64,000 nucleotides of DNA from Albibacterium bauzanense (GCF_004339765.1 NZ_SMGO01000001.1:1054001-1118000), one strand, 5' to 3'. Positions 52,778 through 64,000 are shown, counted from the first letter of the stretch. Notes: generated by a model not told the origin, from the letters alone. Translations and numbers: made by a program.

Positions 52778-52781
<4 letters not shown>
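51792..52781 (-). CDS. NAD-dependent epimerase/dehydratase, candidate 3-ketosphinganine reductase (CerR-like)
   Basis: 329-residue extended SDR. Nucleotide motif TGASGFVGYHL (residues 7-17), catalytic Tyr-x3-Lys in SYGWSKLLAEQ, and VIIRPTAVYGPRE. It is the third gene of the spt operon, with its ATG overlapping the GNAT-like stop (ATGA). In Caulobacter an NAD-epimerase (CerR) reduces 3-ketosphinganine or 3-ketoceramide in ceramide synthesis; the operon position supports the same role here, though sequence alone cannot separate this from sugar-nucleotide epimerases. Confidence 0.86.
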
Positions 52782-55128
<2,347 letters not shown>

Positions 55129-55171
55129 TCAAAGTCGAGTACCTTGATCATAATATTACCCTAATTTAAAG

Positions 55172-55203
55172 CAAATGTAAATTTTTGTTTGCAATTATTT
55201 ACA
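55172..55203 (-). promoter_or_regulatory. Promoter/operator-like region of the spt operon
   Basis: On the minus strand TACATTTG at 55179-55172 fits the TAnnTTTG -7 consensus, about 71 bases before the spt ATG. A 7-bp inverted repeat TGTAAAT...ATTTACA (55176-55182 and 55197-55203) and a second one, GCAAA...TTTGC (55171-55175 and 55188-55192), overlap it. No clear -33 TTTG is seen at 19-21 bases. Confidence 0.4.
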
Positions 55204-55287
55204 CTTTTCATCTTTTGATTATTTAAAACACAAACATTTATACGTTAAAAAACTATTTATATCCTATAATCAATTCCAACTATTGTA

Positions 55288-56160
55288 CTACCCAAATAGA
55301 TCGCTGCTTAAATAACGATCGCCTCGGTCACAAGCAATAAAAACAATATTTGCCTCTTTTACTTCACTTGCTAATTTCAATGCAGCAGCAAATGCACCAC
55401 CACTGCTCATACCCACAAAAATACCCTCTCTCCGGGCAAGCTGACGCGCCATATCAGTAGCCTGATTTTGAGAAACATCAATAATTCTATCAACTCGCTT
55501 TGGATCATATATTTTAGGTAAATACTCTTCAGGCCATCTTCTAATCCCCGGAATTGATGACTCCTCTGTAGGTTGGCATCCTACAATTTGAATACTTGGA
55601 TTCTGTTCTTTCAAAAACATTGAACAGCCCATAATACTTCCGGTAGTTCCCATAGAGCTTACAAAATGTGTAATCTTCTGATCTGTATCGCGCCATATCT
55701 CCGGACCTGTACCTTTATAATGAGCTTTGTAGTTATCCTTATTGGAAAACTGATCTACCAGGAAATAGTCAGCACCTGAACCTTTTTGTTCAGCGTAATC
55801 ACGACATTCCTCTATAGTTTCCAATAATGTTACCTGGGCACCAAATGCCTCCATAGTTAATGTTCTCTCTCTTGTAGAGTTGGCAGGCATTACCAGTTCT
55901 ATTTGCAGATCATAAATGCCCGCAATCATTGCTAATGCAATACCAGTATTTCCACTTGTAGCTTCTATCAGCCTGGTCCCTTTTTTAATATCACCACGCT
56001 CCATAGCACTTTGGATCATATTTAATGCAGCCCTATCCTTAACACTTCCACCAGGGTTATTACCTTCAAGCTTAGCATAAATATTTACATTAGAATATGG
56101 ATTCAAATGCTGAATTTCTACTAATGGAGTATTTCCAATACAATCTATAATATTCTTCAT
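55288..56160 (-). CDS. cysM: Cysteine synthase (CysM/CysK-type)
   Basis: 290-residue PLP-dependent O-acetylserine sulfhydrylase. PLP lysine Lys41 in NNPGGSVKDRAAL, substrate loop TSGNTGIALAMIAGI, phosphate-binding GTTGSIMG, and the C-terminal GIFVGMSSGGAFAAA are intact. The SVKDR form and length (about 290) fit CysM slightly better than CysK. It follows the serine acetyltransferase gene with a 4-base overlap, so the two steps of cysteine synthesis are coupled. Confidence 0.9.
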   Translation of the reverse strand: MKNIIDCIGNTPLVEIQHLNPYSNVNIYAKLEGNNPGGSVKDRAALNMIQSAMERGDIKKGTRLIEATSGNTGIALAMIAGIYDLQIELVMPANSTRERTLTMEAFGAQVTLLETIEECRDYAEQKGSGADYFLVDQFSNKDNYKAHYKGTGPEIWRDTDQKITHFVSSMGTTGSIMGCSMFLKEQNPSIQIVGCQPTEESSIPGIRRWPEEYLPKIYDPKRVDRIIDVSQNQATDMARQLARREGIFVGMSSGGAFAAALKLASEVKEANIVFIACDRGDRYLSSDLFG

Positions 56161-56972
56161 TGAATTCTGTCTTTAGTATCAATCACTTTAACAGTGGACT
56201 GATGATATACAGTAGAATTTGGCGGAACACTCTTGGTTAACCATACATTTCCACCAATAATACAACTATGCCCAACAACTGTATCACCTCCTAAAATAGT
56301 AGCTCCGGCATACAAAACAACATGGTCTTCTATGGTTGGATGTCTTTTTGTATTCGCAAACAACTTTTCTACACTTAAACCGCCCAATGTAACACCCTGA
56401 TATATTTTAACATGCTTACCAATAATCGTGGTTTCACCAATTACAATACCCGTTCCATGATCAATATAAAGGTATTCACCAATTACTGCTCCTGGATGAA
56501 TATCAATACCAGTTTTAGAATGAGCTAATTCTGTTAAAATACGCGGAATCAAAGGTACATCAAGTTTCAATAATGCATGCGCTATTCTATAAAAAGAAAT
56601 AGCCAAAAACCCCGGATAAGTCCTAATTATTTCGAACTCGCTTTTAGCAGCCGGGTCTCCATTTAAAATAGCCGAAATATCGGTATTCATTTTATCATAA
56701 AGAGCTGGAAACTCTTTAAAAAAGGTTTCAGCAACCAGTTCATTATTACAATCACTGCAAGCCTTAGTTGCATTTAATAATTGCACCAGCTCTTTCTCTA
56801 AATTAGAGAAAGACTCTTTAATATCATTTAATGAAAATTGATGACTCACTGAGCGTTCCGGGAATACCAAATTCAAAAGATTGTATACCCAATCAGCAAT
56901 TACTTGATTGGAAGGTACAGCTTGAACATTAACCTGTTTTTCGAGTATATGGCGATAAAAATCTTCGTTCAT
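56157..56972 (-). CDS. cysE: Serine O-acetyltransferase
   Basis: 271 residues. An N-terminal helical domain (about 1-130) precedes a left-handed beta-helix with hexapeptide repeats: TGIDIHPGAVIGEYLYIDHGTGIVIGETTIIG, then VKIYQGVTLGG, and HPTIEDHVVLYAGATILGGDTVVGHSCIIGG. His in DHGTG and the following region carry the catalytic His-Asp type residues. Makes O-acetylserine from serine and acetyl-CoA for the next gene, cysM (ATGA overlap). Often named epsC in Bacteroidota. It is preceded by a 16-base gap from the CNNM gene, so all three may be one transcript. Confidence 0.93.
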   Translation of the reverse strand: MNEDFYRHILEKQVNVQAVPSNQVIADWVYNLLNLVFPERSVSHQFSLNDIKESFSNLEKELVQLLNATKACSDCNNELVAETFFKEFPALYDKMNTDISAILNGDPAAKSEFEIIRTYPGFLAISFYRIAHALLKLDVPLIPRILTELAHSKTGIDIHPGAVIGEYLYIDHGTGIVIGETTIIGKHVKIYQGVTLGGLSVEKLFANTKRHPTIEDHVVLYAGATILGGDTVVGHSCIIGGNVWLTKSVPPNSTVYHQSTVKVIDTKDRIQ

Positions 56973-56988
56973 TTTAATTTATTGATTG

Positions 56989-58272
56989 TTATTCAATATC
57001 AATCTGATTATCAAAAAGCAATAATTTATCTATACGCAAACCATCCATATCAACAATCTCAATTAAAAGATCATCAACATGTAACTTCTCTCCAGTCAGA
57101 GGAATATGTCTTATTTTATCCAGTACAAAGCCTGAAATAGTTGTATATCTAGAATGATCCTTCTCTATAATATCCCGACCGAAATATTGATTAATCTCTA
57201 TAATTGTAGTTTTACCATCAACCAAATAACTGCCATCTTCTCTTTTTATAATATTATTATCTTCATCCTCTTCTGGCAAATCACCTATAATGGCCTCAAA
57301 AAGGTCATACAGAGTAATAACCCCAACAATTCCGCCATACTCGTCAACTACAATGGCCATGTATTGTTTTTGAGATTTAAAAGTATTCAAAATCTTAAAA
57401 GACGAAGTATTCTGTGAAATAATCACAGGTTTACGGATAATGTCTACGATATTAAAATCTTTCTTATTGAAATTACCTAAAAAGTCTTTAATATGAATGA
57501 TCCCCCTTATATTGTCAATAGAGCCGTCTGCAGCAATAAATTTAGAGTGAGTACTCTCCTTTATATAATCAAATATCTCATCTATACTATTTTCAGTATT
57601 TATCCATTCTAAATCTGAACGGTGAGTCAACATTGATTTTGCAGTTTGGTCTGTAAACATAAAAAGGTTCTGATGAACCTGAGTTTCCTCTCTCTCCAAC
57701 ACACCTTGTTTACCGGCAGTCTTTAGTAAAAAACGCAATTCATCTTCACTGATCCTATCAGCTCCATGCTGTTTAATGCCAAAAAGGCCAACAATTATAC
57801 TTGTTGAAAAAGATAAAAGCTTAACAAAAGGATAAGCAATCAGAGTAAAGTATTTAATAATTGGAATAGCAAAAAGCGCAATAGATTCAGCATTATTCAT
57901 TGCCAATGTTTTCGGCACCAGCTCTCCAATAACAATAGAGACATAGGTAATACCCCCAATCACGATAATTAGGGAGATCGTATGAACATAATCACCAAAA
58001 AAAGAGAATTGAGATAGGTAAGCTTCCATATTGACGGTTAAAGTTGCCCCTCCATAAGCACCAGCTACAATACCAATCAATGTAATCCCTACCTGAACAG
58101 ATGAAAGAAAATTCTCGGGACTCTTAAGAAGATGTAATACCGTTTCTGCTCTTTTATTTCCTTGTGAAGCCAGGTGCTCCAAACGACTTTTCTTTACGGA
58201 TACTAATGCAATTTCTGATAGAGCGAAAAAACCATTTAATAATATTAAGATCAGAATAATAAGTATTTCCAT
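56989..58272 (-). CDS. CNNM/CorC-HlyC-family membrane protein
   Basis: 427 residues: N-terminal DUF21 domain with about four helices (1-190, beginning LIILILILLNGFFALSEIALVSVKKSRLE), a pair of CBS domains (about 205-330; FIAADGSIDNIRGIIHIKDFL and MAIVVDEYGGIVGVITLYDLFEAI), and the C-terminal CorC_HlyC FAD-PCMH-like transporter-associated domain (about 345-425). The family is linked to magnesium or other cation efflux; haemolysin is a legacy name. It lies upstream of cysE with a 16-base gap. Confidence 0.92.
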   Translation of the reverse strand: MEILIILILILLNGFFALSEIALVSVKKSRLEHLASQGNKRAETVLHLLKSPENFLSSVQVGITLIGIVAGAYGGATLTVNMEAYLSQFSFFGDYVHTISLIIVIGGITYVSIVIGELVPKTLAMNNAESIALFAIPIIKYFTLIAYPFVKLLSFSTSIIVGLFGIKQHGADRISEDELRFLLKTAGKQGVLEREETQVHQNLFMFTDQTAKSMLTHRSDLEWINTENSIDEIFDYIKESTHSKFIAADGSIDNIRGIIHIKDFLGNFNKKDFNIVDIIRKPVIISQNTSSFKILNTFKSQKQYMAIVVDEYGGIVGVITLYDLFEAIIGDLPEEDEDNNIIKREDGSYLVDGKTTIIEINQYFGRDIIEKDHSRYTTISGFVLDKIRHIPLTGEKLHVDDLLIEIVDMDGLRIDKLLLFDNQIDIE

Positions 58273-58470
58273 CTACTGTATTACAAAATTTATATTTTCT
58301 TCTAAATACCTCATCCGAGCTAATTGATACTTTGATTAATTAAGAATGGTAAAGTTACTCATTTAAGAAATTATTACGAACAGTATTATTTGTATTAATT
58401 GTAATATTTCAAATAATCATTTTCCAGATTAATCTGCAGAAACAATATAATTGGGTATTATAAATTTCTC

Positions 58471-60723
58471 TTAATCCAACTTCACTTTTCTTAATCTCAA
58501 TGAATTAAGAATAACAGAAATGGAACTGAAGCTCATAGCCAAAGCCGCTATCATTGGAGATAGCAAAATGCCAAAAAACGGATATAATAACCCTGCTGCA
58601 ATAGGTATTCCTAAAACGTTATATCCCAAAGCAAAAAACAAGTTCTCTTTTATATTACGCATTACTTGATGACTCAGCATCCTTGCTTTGGCAATCCCAT
58701 TCAAGTCGCCTTTTACCAATGTTATTCCTGAACTTTCAATAGCAACATCAGTTCCGCTACCCATAGCAATTCCAATATCTGCCTGCGATAAAGCAGGAGC
58801 ATCGTTTATCCCATCACCGGCCATTGCTACTTTTTTACCCTCATGTTGTAATCGCTTTACTTCATTCATCTTATCTTCAGGCAGCATTTGAGCTTTATAT
58901 CCATTAAGACCTATGGTTTCACTTACAGCCCGGGCAGTATCTTCATTATCCCCTGTTAACATGATAACTTCCAATCCTTCTTCTTGTAATCTGCGAATGG
59001 CTTTCTCACTCGACTCCTTTATTTTATCCGAAATAACTACAAATCCAACAGCAGTTTTATCAACTGCCAAATAAGACACTGTTTTACCTTGTTCTTGCTC
59101 AGCTTTTACCCGGTCATGTAACTCAACACTGATCTCAGCATTTACCTGCTCCATTAATTTCTTATTACCTAAGGCAAGGTTTTCTCCTTCAAGTGTACCA
59201 ATCACTCCTTTTCCAACAACTGCTTCAAAATCAGATACAGGCATCACAGTTACATTCCTCTCATTTCCATACAACAAAGTCGCTTTTGCCAACGGATGCT
59301 CACTACTACTATTTAATGAAATTACCCGCCGAATAACTTCCTCTTCAGTAAAACGAGACTCAACACTAACAATTTTCTCTACAGATGGCTTCCCTTCAGT
59401 AACAGTACCGGTTTTATCAATTACTAATACATCAATAGCATTCATCTTTTCCAATGATTCTGCATTCTTAATAAGAACTCCAGAACGTGCTCCTTTTCCA
59501 ACACCCACCATAACCGACATCGGTGTAGCAAGTCCCAATGCACAAGGACATGCAATAATAAGTACCGCTATTGCATTAACAAAAGCATATACATAAGCAG
59601 GCTCAGGGCCATAAATAGCCCATACAATAAAAGTAACCAGTGCAATTAATACTACAATGGGAACAAAAAAACCTGATATCTTATCTGCCAATTTCTGAAT
59701 AGGAGCTTTAGATCGGCTTGCAGAATTAACCATTTCAATAATCTGCGATAGCAAAGTTTCTGAACCAACCTTCTCAGCTATCATCACAAAAGATCTATTA
59801 CCATTAATGGTACCTGAACTTACATTATCACCTGTTTTTTTATCAACGGGAATAGGCTCACCAGATATCATAGACTCATCAATAGTTGATTCCCCCTCTT
59901 TAATACTTCCATCTACAGGTATCTTTTCTCCTGGCTTTACTCTTAATAAATCTCCCTTTTGAATGCTGTCAATACCAACCTCATGTTCTTTTCCATCAAT
60001 AAGTTTTGTAGCTTTATTAGGCGCAAGTTTTAATAATTCTTTAATAGCACTGTTGGTCTTACCGTGAGCTCGCGCCTCTAAAAGCTGACCTAATAAAACC
60101 AACGTAAGAATAACAACAGCAGCTTCAAAATAAACATAAACTGTGCCCATGTGTGTCTTAAATTGATCTGGAAAGATATCAGGAAACAAGATTGCAAATA
60201 CACTGAACAACCAGGCAGCACCTGCTCCTATAGCAATAAGAGTAAACATGTTTAACTTCCATGTCACAATAGACCTCCACCCTCTCTCAAAAAACATCCA
60301 GGTAGCATAGAATACCACAGGAATCGATAACACGAACTGAACCCAATTCCAATACTTCAAATCCATTAGCTTAAACAATGGATTATCAGGCAACATTTCC
60401 GACATGGCAATCAAGAAAATAGGAATCGTAAAAATGGCTGCTATTTTAAATTTATGCAGTAACTTAACGTATGTTTTATCCTCCTCTTCCTCATTCACCG
60501 TCATTGGAACTAAATCCATTCCACATATTGGACAGCTTCCTGGTTCATCGCGAACTATTTCAGGATGCATAGGACACGTATATTTAGTCGCTGTGCTTAA
60601 TACAGGCTGTTCCACCAAATCCATTCCACAGACAGGGCAATTACCAGGTTGATCATATGTTTTCTCTCCTTCACAATGCATCGGACAATAATAGATTCCA
60701 GATATTTTATGATCATGTTCCAT
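58471..60723 (-). CDS. copA: Copper-exporting P1B-type ATPase with two HMBD zinc-finger-like metal domains
   Basis: 750 residues. Instead of classic HMA domains the N-terminus carries two short heavy-metal-binding domains with YYCPMH...CPVCGMDL (residues 11-35) and YTCPMHPE...CPICGMDL (48-71), then four helices, the A-domain with SGEP (288-290), the ion site CPC (392-394) with preceding helix, phosphorylation Asp436 (DKTGT) and the hinge GDGINDAPALSQADIGIAMG. It should pump Cu(I) (or a similar ion) out of the cytoplasm. It is 23 bases downstream of the RND adaptor genes, forming one efflux operon. Confidence 0.94.
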   Translation of the reverse strand: MEHDHKISGIYYCPMHCEGEKTYDQPGNCPVCGMDLVEQPVLSTATKYTCPMHPEIVRDEPGSCPICGMDLVPMTVNEEEEDKTYVKLLHKFKIAAIFTIPIFLIAMSEMLPDNPLFKLMDLKYWNWVQFVLSIPVVFYATWMFFERGWRSIVTWKLNMFTLIAIGAGAAWLFSVFAILFPDIFPDQFKTHMGTVYVYFEAAVVILTLVLLGQLLEARAHGKTNSAIKELLKLAPNKATKLIDGKEHEVGIDSIQKGDLLRVKPGEKIPVDGSIKEGESTIDESMISGEPIPVDKKTGDNVSSGTINGNRSFVMIAEKVGSETLLSQIIEMVNSASRSKAPIQKLADKISGFFVPIVVLIALVTFIVWAIYGPEPAYVYAFVNAIAVLIIACPCALGLATPMSVMVGVGKGARSGVLIKNAESLEKMNAIDVLVIDKTGTVTEGKPSVEKIVSVESRFTEEEVIRRVISLNSSSEHPLAKATLLYGNERNVTVMPVSDFEAVVGKGVIGTLEGENLALGNKKLMEQVNAEISVELHDRVKAEQEQGKTVSYLAVDKTAVGFVVISDKIKESSEKAIRRLQEEGLEVIMLTGDNEDTARAVSETIGLNGYKAQMLPEDKMNEVKRLQHEGKKVAMAGDGINDAPALSQADIGIAMGSGTDVAIESSGITLVKGDLNGIAKARMLSHQVMRNIKENLFFALGYNVLGIPIAAGLLYPFFGILLSPMIAALAMSFSSISVILNSLRLRKVKLD

Positions 60724-60746
60724 AATCTTTAGTTAAAGTTAAATCG

Positions 60747-61943
60747 TTAAACAGACACCGGGTGTTCTCCCTTTTTCAAAACATACTCACTATACAGTAA
60801 ATAAGCACCGGTTACAACCACTCTATCTCCTTTTACCAACCCTTCCTTAATTTCAACCCTATCTGCTGATCCCTTTCCAGTTACAACCTTCCTGGGTTCA
60901 AATATGTTTTGCTTAGTCTCTATCCAAACATGCTCAGTCTTTCCATCTCTTATAACCGCATCAACTGGCAAAGTAAGCTCCTCACTATTAGAATCGTAAG
61001 GTAGTAATACTTTAGCTTGTAAGCCAGGTTGCCAATTATTCCGATTTTCAATAGTACCTCTTAACTGTAAAACCTGTCCGCCAGAAGCCATAGCCGGAGC
61101 TATAAATTGAACGAGCATATCCAAAGGTTCACTTTCCCAACCTGCAACAATTACTTTAAGCTTGCTACCAATCTTTATAGAAGACGCTTCACTCGGATAA
61201 ATATCCGCTTCTACCCAAAGCCTGCTATAATCTTCAAGTCGCATCAATACAGATCCCTCATCTACATACTGACCTTCTACAACCATCAATTCAGAAACAG
61301 ATCCGGAAGATGGAGCTAGATATGTTACATAAGGTTGAACAGCACCATCTTTCTTCAATCGATCAATCTGTCCTGCTGTCTGACCATATAAAAGCAATTT
61401 CTGCCGAGATGCATTGGCTAACTCTCTAAATCGCGTATTGCTACTCAGCTTCTCTGCCTGCGCTTCCATTAAAAGATAATCTTGCTGAAGGCTAAGCAGT
61501 TGCTCTGAATATAGTTTATAAAGAGCTTGTCCCTTTTTAACCTGTACTCCAGTTTCCTTTACATACAAAGTTTCAATCCTTCCAGATAGCCTGCTACTAA
61601 CAAAATTTGTCTGATCCGGATTGACAACCAAATGCCCATTCAAATAAGAACTACTATTCAACGAACTTTCTCCAATAACAGCTGTCGTAATATTTGCCAA
61701 AAGCTGTTGATTTTCATTTAATGTAAGAAACTTCTCTTTATTTGTGCGATCAAAAGGCACGAGATCCATCCCACAAACCGGGCATTTTCCAGGAAACTCT
61801 TGCATCACTTGTGGATGCATCGGACAAGTATAAGTTTGTACAGCATCTGTTTGTGCCACCTCATTATTTGTACAAGCAGAAATCAACAAAGATGGGGCCG
61901 CCATTGAAAAGATCAAATTGCGTATAAAAATCTTCCTTTCCAT
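60747..61943 (-). CDS. RND efflux periplasmic adaptor with HMBD (CusB-like)
   Basis: 398 residues. Lipobox with Cys24 (SLLISACTNNE) anchors it in the periplasm. An HMBD copy (YTCPMHPQ...CPVCGMDLVPFD, about 38-65) is followed by membrane-fusion-protein layers: barrel-sandwich (LNGHLVVNPDQTNFVSSRLSGRIETL, and APSSGSVSELMVVEGQYVDEG), coiled-coil hairpin (about 150-200), and beta-barrel/MP domains (ADIYPSEASSIKIGSKLKV, RVVVTGAYLLYSEY). It fits CusB, which passes Cu(I)/Ag(I) to a CusA pump. It shares one base with the next adaptor gene, and an identical type of motif appears in the ATPase downstream. Confidence 0.92.
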   Translation of the reverse strand: MERKIFIRNLIFSMAAPSLLISACTNNEVAQTDAVQTYTCPMHPQVMQEFPGKCPVCGMDLVPFDRTNKEKFLTLNENQQLLANITTAVIGESSLNSSSYLNGHLVVNPDQTNFVSSRLSGRIETLYVKETGVQVKKGQALYKLYSEQLLSLQQDYLLMEAQAEKLSSNTRFRELANASRQKLLLYGQTAGQIDRLKKDGAVQPYVTYLAPSSGSVSELMVVEGQYVDEGSVLMRLEDYSRLWVEADIYPSEASSIKIGSKLKVIVAGWESEPLDMLVQFIAPAMASGGQVLQLRGTIENRNNWQPGLQAKVLLPYDSNSEELTLPVDAVIRDGKTEHVWIETKQNIFEPRKVVTGKGSADRVEIKEGLVKGDRVVVTGAYLLYSEYVLKKGEHPVSV

Positions 61944-63049
61944 TATTTACTTTCTTTAAGAGCGATAAAACTTTCACTATCCATTAAATAAGAAGCATCC
62001 TCTGCAATCTCCCATTCGTTGATAGCCGTTAAAACCTGAACTAATCCACCCACTTTAGCTCCCACTTCAATTTTCTTGGGAACAAAAACATCCCCTTCTT
62101 TTACAAATACAACTGATTCCATTCCAAGATCTATTACAGATGATTGAGGGAGCCATAAACTGTTTTTAATAAAGATCGGCACCTTAGCTTGTAACATTTC
62201 ACCGATAATAAATCCTTCTGATGGCACATAGATACGTACCAATGTAAAATTCTCTCCTTCTCTAAAAATCGGCTGAATCAGATCAACATTTTCCACAAAA
62301 GAATCATCAGGGTTTCTAAGAGAAGAAAACAGAATACGTTGATCTTTCTTAATCAATGAGGCATTTCCCGGGTCTAAAGAAAACTCAGCTACTAAACCTG
62401 AATTTCCATAAACAGTAAAAACACTTTCACCTGCATTTAAGTATTGACCTTCTCGAACCATAACAGCCGAAGCTTCCTGATCCATCGTAGTAGAAGATCC
62501 GTTTTCTACAATAAATCCATTAACCGGACTATAAACCCCTACCCGATACTCAGGAGTTCCCGATTTTAATACTCTATCAATTTGAGACTGTGACATTCCC
62601 AGATATAAAAGCTTCTTCATGGCCGAACTCTTCACATCCCCGGAGTCTCCATTTTGAAGAAAAAGAAGCTCTCGCTGAGCAGCAACTAAATCAGGAGAGT
62701 AAACCTCCATAATCAGCTGTCCTTTTCTAACTGGCTGATAATTGTATTTTATATTCAACTTCTCAATCCGGCCTGCCACCCGACTACTTATCATTGTTTT
62801 TTCACGCGTATCGTACACTATACGGCCTTGTATCTCCAACTCCAGAACCTTGCTGCCAGAATCAGCATAAATAACCGGAGCCTGAGAAACAATCCTGCCA
62901 TTTACAAGCTGTATACTCTTCTTTATATCATCACTTAATTCTTCCCCACTATGTAATACCGTATGCTCAGTAACCTTCTGCTTACAAGAAGAAGCCAAGA
63001 AAATAATACATAGAAAGGTAAACAAGCTACCTAAATAGTTCTTTTTCAT
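61943..63049 (-). CDS. Second RND efflux periplasmic adaptor (CusB-like, no HMBD)
   Basis: 368 residues with lipobox Cys22 (IIFLASSCKQKV). Adaptor-layer motifs: EIQGRIVYDTREKTMISSRVAGRIEKL, the coiled-coil from about 110-160 (SPDLVAAQRELLFLQNGDSG), VYSPVNGFIVENGSSTTMDQ, and VREGQYLNAGESVFTVYGNSGLVAEF. It lacks the CPMH/CGMD metal finger of its neighbour. Two different adaptors in a row suggest that they form a mixed hexamer or serve different pump partners. Overlaps the TolC-like gene by 23 bases and the first adaptor by one base. Confidence 0.9.
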   Translation of the reverse strand: MKKNYLGSLFTFLCIIFLASSCKQKVTEHTVLHSGEELSDDIKKSIQLVNGRIVSQAPVIYADSGSKVLELEIQGRIVYDTREKTMISSRVAGRIEKLNIKYNYQPVRKGQLIMEVYSPDLVAAQRELLFLQNGDSGDVKSSAMKKLLYLGMSQSQIDRVLKSGTPEYRVGVYSPVNGFIVENGSSTTMDQEASAVMVREGQYLNAGESVFTVYGNSGLVAEFSLDPGNASLIKKDQRILFSSLRNPDDSFVENVDLIQPIFREGENFTLVRIYVPSEGFIIGEMLQAKVPIFIKNSLWLPQSSVIDLGMESVVFVKEGDVFVPKKIEVGAKVGGLVQVLTAINEWEIAEDASYLMDSESFIALKESK

Positions 63050-64000
63050 AGTCTATTATTAATTGATAGAACGTTAACTTTTCATCTAATAAATTATTTT
63101 CCATCATATTCCATGCTTCCCAGTTATCAATAATAACCGGCAATTGAATTTTGTTCTCTTGATACGATTGAAAATTTGCATCCAATGCCCGCTTTAAAGA
63201 AGGGATAATCTTTGATTCAAGATTGTCCAATCGTTTCTGCACATTCAAAATCTCATACTGCATTCCGTAAACCATACCCTGCCTCTCTAAAAGCATACCT
63301 TGTCGTTCTTTTTGCATAGCATCAATTTCCAGGTTCATTGCAGAAACTTCATTTTTATACATTTTACTGCTCCACGGTGCTATCGGTATTGATATCATTC
63401 CCATAATGCTATAAGAGTTTGGCATCATACCTGCGCCAAGAGGTGACATATGATCAAATCGTATCTTAAGACCAGGGCGGCTTTCCTTTTTCATGACTTC
63501 CACTCCAAGCTTCATACTGGCAATCTCTCGTTCCATTTTAATGATGTCTGCTCGCTGGTCTGCTAAAGAAGCAGTATCTAAAACAGCCTGTGGAACAAAT
63601 ACCAACTGCTCTGATGTATCAATAGAAAAATAAGTATCTCCAGCCTGGTTCATCAAAGAATTAAGCCAAGCCCGAGATTTAGAAATCTCGCCTTCCTGCA
63701 TCAAAATCATATTCTGATTTTCTTCAATTTTAGCATCAATATTAAAAATGCTCCCTAACTGACTTTGGTTATATTTATACCTAATCTCTTCAACCTCTCG
63801 CATTGTTTGCATAATTTTTTCATTTTCACGCAAAACTTGTATCCGCTCTAAAGCAATCAACCAACCAAAATACAGGCTTTTAGCTTGAGCTTTTAACTCA
63901 TTTAATTTTACATCCCTACTTGCATATTCTATATCTCCAAGAGAGATAATGGCTTTTTGATTTGCTTTCTGCTGTGAAAAATTAGGAATATCCTGCTCTA
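63027..64000 (-). CDS. TolC-like outer-membrane factor (or C-terminal TolC part of a fused CusA), 5'-partial
   Basis: The frame is open to the right edge (the in-window TTG at 63860 is not a credible start). The visible C-terminal part, about 323 residues, has long helices with Glu/Gln/Lys/Met pattern (VEEIRYKYNQSQLGSIFNIDAKIEENQ, RADIIKMEREIASMKLGVEVMK, MNLEIDAMQKERQGMLLERQGM) and short strand-like parts (PGLKIRFDHMSPLG), as in TolC/CusC. Bacteroidota often carry CusA fused to a C-terminal TolC domain, so the remaining part beyond the window may be either a separate gene or the pump. It is followed by the two adaptors in the same direction. Confidence 0.82.
   Translation of the reverse strand, partial: EQDIPNFSQQKANQKAIISLGDIEYASRDVKLNELKAQAKSLYFGWLIALERIQVLRENEKIMQTMREVEEIRYKYNQSQLGSIFNIDAKIEENQNMILMQEGEISKSRAWLNSLMNQAGDTYFSIDTSEQLVFVPQAVLDTASLADQRADIIKMEREIASMKLGVEVMKKESRPGLKIRFDHMSPLGAGMMPNSYSIMGMISIPIAPWSSKMYKNEVSAMNLEIDAMQKERQGMLLERQGMVYGMQYEILNVQKRLDNLESKIIPSLKRALDANFQSYQENKIQLPVIIDNWEAWNMMENNLLDEKLTFYQLIIDYEKELFR

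Overview
The window reads as chromosome from a member of the Bacteroidota, most likely a Sphingobacteriales relative (Sphingobacterium/Pedobacter/Solitalea type). The grounds are low GC content, two SusC/SusD pairs, a CcoN-CcoO fusion, a serine palmitoyltransferase that reads like the Sphingobacterium enzyme, TAnnTTTG-type -7 promoter boxes and a near absence of Shine-Dalgarno sequences. The genus cannot be fixed from the sequence alone. No rRNA, tRNA, CRISPR array, IS element or prophage was seen; this is mostly housekeeping and niche-adaptation chromosome.

Layout. 1-8.1 kb: cbb3 oxidase locus (ccoI partial, ccoS, fused ccoNO, ccoQ-like, single-heme ccoP, ccoG, ccoH, TauE/SafE-type protein), with a CRP/FNR-like palindrome before ccoNO. 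8.1-13.8 kb: a 7-TM protein of unknown function and a SusC/SusD pair without enzyme genes. 13.8-15.5 kb: a single-cysteine Rrf2 regulator and a QorB/YtfG-like quinone reductase, each preceded by a near-identical palindrome, then an 11-bp repeat element. 15.5-19.4 kb (minus): FMN split-barrel protein, a transglutaminase-like protein, a Tat-exported metallo-beta-lactamase-fold protein, and dnaX with an A10 slippery run. 19.5-22.6 kb: OmpA lipoprotein, rpsF-rpsR-rplI, mtgA, a conserved unknown. 22.7-31 kb: ammonium transporter, a possible small ORF overlapping a glycosyltransferase, GH1 beta-glycosidase, and the ybbA-ybbP/tesA neighbourhood. 31-34.9 kb: patatin, SDR, lipoproteins, yajQ. 35-48.5 kb (minus): an eight-gene polysaccharide utilisation locus in which a DUF1080 protein, a Gfo/Idh/MocA oxidoreductase, a TIM-barrel isomerase-like protein, a cupin, a DUF4432 mutarotase-like protein and a propeller-cytochrome c dehydrogenase replace classical glycosidases, with an azurin-like copper protein beside it. 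48.7-51.8 kb: FrnE-like DsbA protein, BaiN-type flavoprotein, MFS transporter. 51.8-55.1 kb: a three-gene sphingolipid/ceramide operon. 55.3-57 kb: cysE-cysM. 57-58.3 kb: CNNM/CorC protein. 58.5-64 kb: copper efflux (CopA-type ATPase, two RND adaptors, TolC-like partial).

Systems that stand out: (i) the 35-48.5 kb locus looks like a 3-keto-glycoside (oxidation-elimination-hydration) sugar pathway with a possible cytochrome c/azurin electron outlet; (ii) spt, a GNAT-like acyltransferase and an NAD-epimerase joined by ATGA overlaps form a candidate ceramide module; (iii) in a genome that barely uses Shine-Dalgarno sequences, the two strong ones sit in front of bS18 and bL9, in the operon encoding two of the proteins known to hide the anti-SD in Bacteroidota ribosomes; (iv) dnaX carries an A10 run after which both alternative frames stop within eight codons, predicting a gamma-type short product. 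The cbb3 oxidase and copper-efflux genes at the two ends both concern copper and respiration, but nothing in the sequence links them directly.
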